Positions 23,557 through 29,850 of a stretch of 29,850 nucleotides of DNA are shown one piece after another. The stretch comes from an uncultured Oscillospiraceae bacterium (lineage in GTDB: Bacteria; Bacillota; Clostridia; Oscillospirales; Oscillospiraceae), in assembly GCA_934561175.1 (NCBI GenBank), contig CAKTFW010000016.1:1-29850 (forward strand), in the 5' to 3' direction. The translations under genes and the position numbers were made by a program. The notes under the pieces were generated by a model. It worked only from the letters and a program-made list of their open reading frames with translations. It was not told where the DNA came from and did no database searches. Position 1 is the first letter of the stretch. Every line of letters begins with the position of its first letter.

Positions 23557-23762
23557 GACTGTGCCTGATGATGCTCGTTTGGTTTTCGAAACAGTAGGGA
23601 AATACACCAGAGACCAGCCAAACCGACCAGGGTATAAATGACACGGCTAAATCCGGCGGCCTGTCCGCCAAAAATCCAGGCGACCAGGTCGAAGCGGAAA
23701 ATTCCTACAAGCCCCCAATTCAGTGCACCAATAATGGCAAGAAGCAGAGAAACAGTATCCAT
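23553..23762 (-). CDS. DUF378 small membrane protein
   Basis: A 69 aa protein with two membrane helices: residues 3-23 with the family signature LLAIIGALNWGLVGIFRFDLV, and about 38-58 with SRVIYTLVGLAGLWCISLL. The function of DUF378 proteins is unknown; they are widespread small membrane proteins. The ATG follows GGGAGGAAAACC, a strong ribosome site. It is a single-gene unit between convergent and divergent neighbours. Confidence 0.9.
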   Translation of the reverse strand: MDTVSLLLAIIGALNWGLVGIFRFDLVAWIFGGQAAGFSRVIYTLVGLAGLWCISLLFRKPNEHHQAQS

Positions 23763-23819
23763 GGTTTTCCTCCCTGATTGTTAATCTTGATGAGGGTATT
23801 CTGCACTTTCCAGGTAATT

Positions 23820-23849
23820 CTTATACCTTTTGAAGATTCCTTTTTTCAA
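23820..23849 (-). promoter_or_regulatory. Probable promoter for the DUF378 gene
   Basis: On the - strand, TTGAAA (23849-23844) and TATAAG (23825-23820) with 18-base spacing, about 60 bases before the start codon. Confidence 0.5.
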
Positions 23850-23928
23850 AATAATCCTGTATACTAAATTTATCATGAGTCGGCGAGGAATACCGACTTC
23901 TCAAATTACAGAGCAAAGAGGGATTCGT

Positions 23929-25161
23929 GTGAAATATATTCTGATTATCGGCGACGGCATGGCGGACAATCCGGTGCCGGAACTGAACGGTAAAACACCG
24001 CTGGAGGCGGCGAATAAGCCGCATATTGATGCGCTGGCAAAGAAGGCGCAGCTTGGCCATGTATTAACAGTACCCAAAAATCAGGTTCCGGGCAGTGATA
24101 CGGCAATCCTTTCAATTTTTGGCTGTGATCCGAATCTTTATTATACGGGCAGAAGTCCGTTGGAAGCTGCTGGGAGCGGCGTGGAGCTGCATCCGGGGGA
24201 TGTCAGCTACCGGTGCAATATGATTGCACTGGAGGATGGGGAGATGCCGTTTGAAGAGAAACGCATCCTTTCCCATTCGGCGGGTTCGATTGATGGGGAA
24301 ACATCGATTACACTGGTAAAATGGCTCTTTGAAGAGCCGGAGTTTCGCGCGCGCGCAGAAGCGCTTGGTCTGCGGATTGAGCCGAGCCCTTCATTCCGGC
24401 ATATTGCAGTCCAGAAAAACGGTGATACGAATGGTTTTGTTGCAGCACCGCCGCATGATCATCTGGGCGAGGTGATTGGAACTTTCCGGCTGCACGGAAA
24501 CCAAAACGCAGAGGATCTCTGGGCGCTGATGGAACTGGCTAATCAAAAGCTGGATCATCATCCAATCAATGAAGCGCGCCGCGCTGCTGGCAAACTTCCG
24601 GCGAACGGTGTCTGGTTCTGGGCAGAGGGGACGGCAGTAAAGCTTCCGAATTTTGTAGAGACCTATCACCATGGTGGTTCTGTCATCTCAGCTGTTCCGC
24701 TGGTGCATGGTATTGGTGCGCTGACCGGCCTGAATATGATTTCCGTTCCGGGTGCAACCGGCGAGAATGACACCAATTTTGAGGGCAAGGTTCAGGCGGC
24801 GGTAGACGCGTTACTGGGCGGAGATGATTTTGTCTGCGTACATATCGAAGCGCCGGATGAGGCGACGCATAACGGAAATCTGGCGCATAAGCTGGAAGCG
24901 ATTGAATTTCTGGATTCGCGTGTGGTTGCACCATTGACCGAGAAACTGGATCAAGCCGGAGTGGATTACCGTATTTTGATGCTCTCCGATCACAAGACGC
25001 TGATGTCCACCCGCGGCCACGATGGGGATCCGGTTCCGTTTATGATTTACGACAGCACGCGTGACAGCGGCAACGGAAAGCCCTATACAGAGCAATTTGG
25101 CGAACAGGGCCCCTATGTGGATCAGGGCACAAAACTAATGGGAATGTTGTTTGAGGTGTAA
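23929..25161 (+). CDS. apgM: Cofactor-independent phosphoglycerate mutase, archaeal (ApgM) type
   Basis: Interconverts 3- and 2-phosphoglycerate without 2,3-bisphosphoglycerate and belongs to the alkaline-phosphatase superfamily. From a GTG at 23929 (after AAAGAGGGA) it is 410 aa and begins MKYILIIGDGMADNPVPEL. An open extension to 23830 exists, but it lacks similarity and spans a hairpin (23878-23883/23893-23898). Metal/phosphoserine motifs include GDGMAD, GSDTAILSIFG (the nucleophile Ser), HIEAPDEATHNG and MLSDHKTLMSTRGHDGDPVPF. The length fits ApgM, not the longer GpmI. Some members of this group may act as phosphonopyruvate decarboxylase-like or homoserine-kinase-like enzymes, so the mutase activity is likely but not proven. 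It is followed after 5 bases by the DUF1015 gene. Confidence 0.87.
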   Translation: MKYILIIGDGMADNPVPELNGKTPLEAANKPHIDALAKKAQLGHVLTVPKNQVPGSDTAILSIFGCDPNLYYTGRSPLEAAGSGVELHPGDVSYRCNMIALEDGEMPFEEKRILSHSAGSIDGETSITLVKWLFEEPEFRARAEALGLRIEPSPSFRHIAVQKNGDTNGFVAAPPHDHLGEVIGTFRLHGNQNAEDLWALMELANQKLDHHPINEARRAAGKLPANGVWFWAEGTAVKLPNFVETYHHGGSVISAVPLVHGIGALTGLNMISVPGATGENDTNFEGKVQAAVDALLGGDDFVCVHIEAPDEATHNGNLAHKLEAIEFLDSRVVAPLTEKLDQAGVDYRILMLSDHKTLMSTRGHDGDPVPFMIYDSTRDSGNGKPYTEQFGEQGPYVDQGTKLMGMLFEV

Positions 25162-25166
25162 CAGAC

Positions 25167-26417
25167 ATGCATGAGAATTGTTTTCGTGCGGCGGATATTC
25201 TGCTGCCGCGCCCCGGAATAGATATGGAAAAGTGGGCAGTGATTGCTTGCGATCAGTTTTCCAGCGAGCCGGATTATTGGGCGCGCGTACGCGCTGCAAC
25301 AGCCAATGCTCCGTCTACAATGCACATGATTTTGCCGGAAGCGGATCTTGGCACTGCCGAAGAAGCGCAGGAGACGGAACGGATTAACCGTACGATGGAG
25401 GAATATCTCCATTCCGATATTTTTGTGACCTGTCTGGACTCTTACCTGTATCTGGAACGGACACAGTCGGATGGAAAGGTCCGTTGCGGCTTGATGGGAA
25501 TGGTAGATCTGGACGCCTATGACTATACGCCCGGTTCAGAATCTGCGATCCGTGCCACAGAGGGAACGGTAGCAGAACGGCTTCCGCCGCGAATTCGTGT
25601 GCGGCAAAATGCGCCGCTGGAATTTCCGCACATTCTGATGCTGGCAGATGACCAGGAGGATGTTTTGCTTGCTTCCTTTGCTTCCAGAAAGAATCAGATG
25701 CGAAAAGTTTATGATTTTGACCTGATGGAGGGCGGCGGCCATATTACCGGCTACCTGGTTTGTGGCGCAGATGCGGCGGCCTTTGACAAACGGCTGGCAG
25801 AATATACGAAAAATGTGCTGAACAAATACCCCGATTTGCCTGGAAAACCGATGGTTTTTGCGGTTGGAGATGGAAATCACTCGCTGGCAACAGCAAAGGC
25901 CTGTTATGAGCAGTTGAAGAAGGAGCATCCAGGTGAGAATCTGGCGGATCATCCTGCACGCTATGCGTTGGTAGAATTGGAAAATATCCATACACCAGCG
26001 CTTGAATTTGAACCGATCCATCGGGTCGTGACCAATACGAATCCGCAGTGCCTGCTGGATGCGCTGCAAAAGGCCTGCGGCGCGGCGGATGGTTATCCGG
26101 TTCAGTGGAAAATGGGCGAGCAATCCGGCACCATTTATCTGGATCGCAGCAAAAGCCCACTCGCTGTTGGCGTATTGCAGCGATTTCTGGATGCCTATCT
26201 GAAGAACCATGATGGAACCGTTGATTACATTCACGATGATGATGTGCTGCTGCGCCTTTCTGCGCAGCCCAATGCAATCGGCTTTCTTCTGCCGAATATG
26301 GAGAAATCCCAGCTGTTCCGCGGCGTCATTGCGGATGGTGTGCTGCCGCGCAAGACTTTTTCCATGGGACATGCCCGTGACAAGCGGTATTACCTGGAGG
26401 GCAGGAAAATTCGATGA
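25167..26417 (+). CDS. DUF1015 family protein
   Basis: A 416 aa soluble protein of unknown function. The start RPGIDMEKWAVIACDQFSSEPDYW and the central AVGDGNHSLATAKACYEQL are characteristic of DUF1015, which often carries a His-rich active-site-like motif. It has no signal or membrane helix. Family genes are often found near serine-synthesis genes, as I recall, and here one follows a phosphoglycerate mutase, which would be consistent with a link to the 3-phosphoglycerate/serine node; that is inference. The GAGGTG within the apgM end acts as ribosome site. Its stop overlaps the ATG of ispE as ATGA. Confidence 0.85.
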   Translation: MHENCFRAADILLPRPGIDMEKWAVIACDQFSSEPDYWARVRAATANAPSTMHMILPEADLGTAEEAQETERINRTMEEYLHSDIFVTCLDSYLYLERTQSDGKVRCGLMGMVDLDAYDYTPGSESAIRATEGTVAERLPPRIRVRQNAPLEFPHILMLADDQEDVLLASFASRKNQMRKVYDFDLMEGGGHITGYLVCGADAAAFDKRLAEYTKNVLNKYPDLPGKPMVFAVGDGNHSLATAKACYEQLKKEHPGENLADHPARYALVELENIHTPALEFEPIHRVVTNTNPQCLLDALQKACGAADGYPVQWKMGEQSGTIYLDRSKSPLAVGVLQRFLDAYLKNHDGTVDYIHDDDVLLRLSAQPNAIGFLLPNMEKSQLFRGVIADGVLPRKTFSMGHARDKRYYLEGRKIR

Positions 26418-27292
26418 AAACCATGACGGAACCGGCTTTCGGAAAATTGAATCTGTCGCTGGACATTCTGCGCAGACGGCCAGATGGCTATCACGATCTG
26501 GACATGGTTATGATCAGCTGTGAGCAGCAGGATCTTGTGACGGTAGCGTTGAATACTGGTACACCTTGGAAAATTTTGGTGGATCAGGCGGCGGTTCCAT
26601 CGGGAAGAGAAAATCTGGCGTGGCGTGCAGCAGAATCATTTTTTGCCGCAACGGGGTTTTCCTGCGATGGGCTTACCATCACTTTGAAGAAGCAGATTCC
26701 GTCGGGAGCTGGAATGGCCGGTGGCAGCAGCGATGCAGCGGCGGTCCTTCGAATTTTGAATCGCTGCTTTGGCGCGCCGCTGGACCTGCCGGGCTTGTGT
26801 GCTGTCGGAGAATGTGTGGGTTCTGATGTTCCATACTGTGTTTGCGGTGATACACGGCGCGCACAGGGGCGCGGTGAAATTCTCACACCATTGCCGCCAA
26901 TGCCGGACTGTGAGATTCTGCTCTGCAAGCCGCCGTTTTCGATCTCTACGCCGGAACTGTTTCGGGCGGCGGATGCGTCGCCTACGGATCTCCATCCGGA
27001 CACGGATGCGATGATCTGTGCACTGGGAGACGGCAATCTTCCACAGATTGGTGCGCTGCTATGTAATGCATTTCAGCCGATTGTGGAAAAGCGATATCCA
27101 CAGTGTACGAAAATTGTGCAGACTATGCGGGAATTTGGCGCTTGCGGAGCTGCGATGACCGGAACTGGATCATGCTTTTTTGGCCTGTTTTCAGATCAAA
27201 AAGCTGCTTTGGACTGCAGTCAGAATTTGAGAAGACTTTATCCGGAGACCAGATTGGTTCATCCGGTAACGACACAACAGCCGCTGGCATAA
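26414..27292 (+). CDS. ispE: 4-diphosphocytidyl-2-C-methyl-D-erythritol kinase
   Basis: Phosphorylates CDP-methylerythritol in the MEP isoprenoid pathway, downstream of Dxs (encoded at the left end). It is 292 aa, a GHMP kinase. The start shows AFGKLNLSLDILRRRPDGYHDL, with the catalytic Lys (K11). The ATP loop PSGAGMAGGSSDAAAVL lies at 96-112, and GSDVPYCV holds the active-site Asp. The C-terminal GAAMTGTGSCFFGLF is the third GHMP motif. The ATG overlaps the DUF1015 stop by 4 bases behind GGAGGGCAGGA; an ATG 9 bases later is possible but less likely. A terminator hairpin overlaps its stop codon. Confidence 0.96.
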   Translation: MKTMTEPAFGKLNLSLDILRRRPDGYHDLDMVMISCEQQDLVTVALNTGTPWKILVDQAAVPSGRENLAWRAAESFFAATGFSCDGLTITLKKQIPSGAGMAGGSSDAAAVLRILNRCFGAPLDLPGLCAVGECVGSDVPYCVCGDTRRAQGRGEILTPLPPMPDCEILLCKPPFSISTPELFRAADASPTDLHPDTDAMICALGDGNLPQIGALLCNAFQPIVEKRYPQCTKIVQTMREFGACGAAMTGTGSCFFGLFSDQKAALDCSQNLRRLYPETRLVHPVTTQQPLA

Positions 27293-27309
27293 TACCGGCG
27301 GCTGTTTTT
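27278..27309 (+). terminator. Terminator overlapping the 3' end of ispE
   Basis: CAGCCGCTGG (27278-27287) pairs with CCGGCGGCTG (27295-27304, one GU), followed by TTTTT. The ispE stop codon (27290-27292) is in the loop. addB starts 19 bases after the T-run and has no clear promoter of its own, so partial read-through may drive it. Confidence 0.78.
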
Positions 27310-27327
27310 CAAAAAGGGGGAAAGCGC

Positions 27328-29850
27328 GTGATTACATTTTTCCATAGTAGCAGCCATCGTGCTGCGACAGATGCCATTTACCGTTGCCTGCAGCAAGATG
27401 TGACGGTGGGACGCCATGCGATTCTCCTGGTGCCGGAGCACCTGTCCCATGAATCAGAGCGTCTGTTGTGTTTAAATTGCGGCAATCAATCCTCGCGCTG
27501 GGCAGAAGTTTTGAGTTTTTCCCGTTTAGCAGACCGGATTTCCAGCTTGGAGGGTGATGCAGATCTGCACGCAATCGATCAGGGCGGAAGGGTGTTGCTG
27601 ATGTACCGCGCCGTGCAGGATTTACGCAGCAATCTGAAACATTTTCATCCAGCGAAGATCCGGATGGAATTTTTGCTGCAGCTGCTGGAGCTATCCGCAG
27701 AATTGGACCGCTGCGCCATTACACCGGAGCAGCTTTCCCATGCGTCAGAGCAGGTGGATGGATATCTGGCGGAAAAGCTGACAGAATTGTCGATGATTCT
27801 GCACCAATATGCGGCCATTGTAGCGGTGGATGCCATTGATCCAATGCAAAAACTGACCCGGTTGGCACGGCTTTTGCCAGACACAGAAGTGCTTTCAGAT
27901 TTTTCTGTCTATCTGGATGGTTTTTCCTGCTTCTCTGCGCAGGAACGGGAGGTGGTCGAACAGTTGGGGCTTTGTGCGCACAACCTTACCATCAGTTTGG
28001 CGGACGGCACGGCAGATGTCTTTTCTCCGGCACGACAGACAGCGCGTGCACTGCAGCGCTATTTTGTATCGCAGAATGCCACGGTGGTGCACCAGGAGAT
28101 TCCTGCGCCGATGAATTCTGCGCTGGATTACCTGCGGGAACAGATATTTCTGGATATATTGACACCATATCCAGCAACGGCACCGGAGGTATCTCTTGGA
28201 ACGGCGCAGACGATTTATGAGGAGTGTATTCTTGCAGCCAGCCGCATTGCGGAAGAGGTGCGCCGCGGCAGACGCTACCGGGAGATTCAACTGGCATGTA
28301 CGGATATTGACCGGTATAGACCGCAGCTGGAATCCGTGTTTGCGCGCTTTGGGATTCCGCTGGCTCTGCGGCGGTCGGAGCCGATTCTTGCAAAGCCGCT
28401 GATAGAGGCAATTCTGGCAGCACTGGATTGTGTCGTCTACAAGTTTGAACGGGACGATGTGCTGCGCTATTTGAAGAGCGGATATGCGCCGGTGGAACAG
28501 ACGCTGATTGATCGAATGGAAAACTATGCGTTGATGTGGAATCTGCATGGCCGACAGTGGAAAACGCCATGGCTGCGGAATCCTGACGGTTTTGGTTCTG
28601 CGATGGACGAAAAAGCAGCGTCTGCGTTGGAGCAGCTGAATCTGGGCCGCAGCGCCTGTATGGCACCATTGGAACAGCTGCAGGCCTCGTTGGAGCAGGC
28701 GCGTCATGCAGAAGAAATGGTGCGGGCACTGTACGCGTTCTGCGAACAGACGGCGATTCCAGAACAGCTGCAGGCGCATGTGGATCAATTGTCCAGGCTT
28801 GGGCGGCAGACTGCCATGGAAGATGTACAGCTTTATGAGATTTTCCTCACTGCATTGGAACAGATCTACGCGGTACTCGGAACAGAGCCTGTCACGCTGG
28901 AAAATTTTGCAGAACTGGTTCGTCTGGTCCTTTCGCAGTATCAGGTTGGTACTATTCCGCCTTCGTCGGACTGTGTTGCCGTTGGAGCGCTGAATATGAT
29001 GCGCCAACGAACACCGGCAGTACTGCTGATTCTGGGGGCACAGGAAGGACTGTTTCCACGCTACCGTTCTGGAGATGGCATTTTGACAGACAATGAACGG
29101 GAACGGCTGCACCGCTGCGGCTTGACTAATTTTCGCTGTCATGCCGATGATACGGAAGCGGAATTGCTGGCGATTTATCATCTTTTGGCAGCACCGACCG
29201 AGCAGCTGCAAATTACCTGCTGTACAGGAACAGACGAGCCGTCTCATCTGTTCCAGCGGATAGCGGCACTATTTCCAAATTCGGGTGCACCGCACAGCGG
29301 CGCAGTTGCACCGATTCTCTATTCTGCGGCGAGCTCTGCGGGAATGCTGATGGCAATGGCAAAGACACAGCCGGCTTATCGGGATATTGCAGCTTGCATT
29401 CATAGTCTGCAGGACGCGCCAGCAGAGGAAGCAGCAAAGCGTTATTGTGACGCTGCCGCCAATCACGCAGAAGCGCTCTCTCAAAATATGGTGCAGCAGT
29501 TGTACGGCCGTACACTTTATCTTTCTGCGTCCAGAATTGACCAGTTTGCAGCCTGTCACTGCGGTTATTTCTATCGATATGGTCTGAAAGCAAAACCGCG
29601 GAGACCGGCGAAATTTGATGCGCCGATTTATGGAACCTTTGTGCACGCTGTTTTGGAACATACAGTACAGCAGATTATGGATGAAGGTGGATTCCGGCAG
29701 GTGGATCAGGCGCAGGCAATGAAACTGACCGAGCAGGCGATTGCGCGATTTGTCGCAGAAAATCCGGATGATTGGGCTGCGCAATCGGAGCGGATGCAAT
29801 ATTTATTTAACCGGAATCGTACGGAGGTGCGTGGCGTTGTCACACAGCTC
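27328..29850 (+). CDS. addB: ATP-dependent helicase/nuclease subunit B (partial, 3' end outside window)
   Basis: AddB pairs with AddA to process double-strand breaks in a RecBCD-like way. Starting with GTG at 27328 after AAAAAGGGGGAAAG, 841 codons are open to the window edge, so the gene continues. Recognized parts are the UvrD/Rep-like fold with VPEHLSHESERLL and FSRLADRISSLEG, YLDGFSCFSAQE, the GALNMMRQRTPAVLLILGAQ region followed by EGLFPRYRSGDGILTDNERERL, and the start of the nuclease domain at LSASRIDQFAAC743 (first iron-sulfur Cys) plus YGLKAKPR and GTFVHAVLEH. The usual N-terminal Walker A (GRAGSGKT type) is replaced by HSSSHRAATD, so ATP binding by this subunit is doubtful. The nuclease catalytic residues and the remaining Cys lie beyond the window. 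addA would be expected downstream. Confidence 0.9.
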   Translation, partial: MITFFHSSSHRAATDAIYRCLQQDVTVGRHAILLVPEHLSHESERLLCLNCGNQSSRWAEVLSFSRLADRISSLEGDADLHAIDQGGRVLLMYRAVQDLRSNLKHFHPAKIRMEFLLQLLELSAELDRCAITPEQLSHASEQVDGYLAEKLTELSMILHQYAAIVAVDAIDPMQKLTRLARLLPDTEVLSDFSVYLDGFSCFSAQEREVVEQLGLCAHNLTISLADGTADVFSPARQTARALQRYFVSQNATVVHQEIPAPMNSALDYLREQIFLDILTPYPATAPEVSLGTAQTIYEECILAASRIAEEVRRGRRYREIQLACTDIDRYRPQLESVFARFGIPLALRRSEPILAKPLIEAILAALDCVVYKFERDDVLRYLKSGYAPVEQTLIDRMENYALMWNLHGRQWKTPWLRNPDGFGSAMDEKAASALEQLNLGRSACMAPLEQLQASLEQARHAEEMVRALYAFCEQTAIPEQLQAHVDQLSRLGRQTAMEDVQLYEIFLTALEQIYAVLGTEPVTLENFAELVRLVLSQYQVGTIPPSSDCVAVGALNMMRQRTPAVLLILGAQEGLFPRYRSGDGILTDNERERLHRCGLTNFRCHADDTEAELLAIYHLLAAPTEQLQITCCTGTDEPSHLFQRIAALFPNSGAPHSGAVAPILYSAASSAGMLMAMAKTQPAYRDIAACIHSLQDAPAEEAAKRYCDAAANHAEALSQNMVQQLYGRTLYLSASRIDQFAACHCGYFYRYGLKAKPRRPAKFDAPIYGTFVHAVLEHTVQQIMDEGGFRQVDQAQAMKLTEQAIARFVAENPDDWAAQSERMQYLFNRNRTEVRGVVTQL

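Noticed and set aside
23830..23928. N-terminal extension of apgM to 23830
   Set aside because: The extension precedes the universally conserved start KYILIIGDGMAD, crosses a hairpin and lies over a putative divergent promoter. GTG at 23929 has a proper ribosome site.
27895..29247. 450-codon open frame on the - strand
   Set aside because: It lies wholly inside addB on the other strand. The Cys/Arg/His/Gln-rich translation is typical of an antisense shadow of a GC-biased gene.
1..29850. tRNA or rRNA genes, CRISPR arrays, insertion sequences
   Set aside because: None seen: no repeated spaced units, no transposase, and no cloverleaf-like or rRNA-like segments in the intergenic regions.

Overview
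The window is about 29.9 kb of low-GC to mid-GC Gram-positive chromosome, most likely an anaerobic member of the class Clostridia, probably Oscillospiraceae/Ruminococcaceae by inference. Supporting signs are the SCIFF six-cysteine peptide with its radical SAM maturase, a tyrosyl T-box, a lysine riboswitch, the dxs-tlyA-nadK-argR-recN gene order, AddB-type recombination and strong consensus sigma-A promoters. It looks like core chromosome. I see no insertion sequence, phage module, CRISPR array, rRNA or tRNA.

Layout. (1) 104-5731, + strand: dxs, tlyA, nadK, argR and recN, tightly packed and probably one operon. (2) 5747-7331: an independent tyrS unit with a consensus promoter, a T-box leader with a UAC specifier, and a terminator shared with the next, convergent operon. 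(3) 10979 down to 7350, - strand: a diaminopimelate/lysine operon of promoter, lysine riboswitch with terminator, asd (archaeal/eukaryotic type), dapA, dapB and a free-standing protein resembling the ACT regulatory tail of aspartokinase. (4) 11023-17391, + strand: a secreted SpoIID/LytB-like protein, queA and tgt (queuosine tRNA modification), yajC, a small membrane protein, then scfA and scfB (SCIFF ranthipeptide and maturase). (5) 17392-17881: a 490-base AT-rich gap with inverted and direct repeats and a partial dif-like sequence, followed by a XerD-like tyrosine recombinase. (6) 18874-19618: a cytidylate-kinase-like gene with its own promoter. (7) 22142-19626 (-) and 22160-23513 (+): a divergent pair of membrane proteins, one a degenerate Ser/Thr kinase with FN3-like external repeats, the other a zinc-ribbon protein with three Ig-like (BIG2) external repeats. 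(8) 23553-23762 (-): a DUF378 membrane protein. (9) 23929-29850, + strand: apgM, a DUF1015 gene, ispE and the 5' 841 codons of addB.

Themes. The MEP isoprenoid pathway is represented at both ends (dxs and ispE). Three regulatory RNA devices are visible: the T-box, the L-box, and a hairpin between scfA and scfB that could set a peptide-to-enzyme ratio. The least understood parts are the pseudokinase/Ig-like membrane pair, the free-standing ACT protein in the lysine operon, the poly-G tract in front of the TIGR04086-like membrane gene, and the AT-rich gap before the recombinase. All calls are from reading the sequence and from recalled family features; no database search was run.
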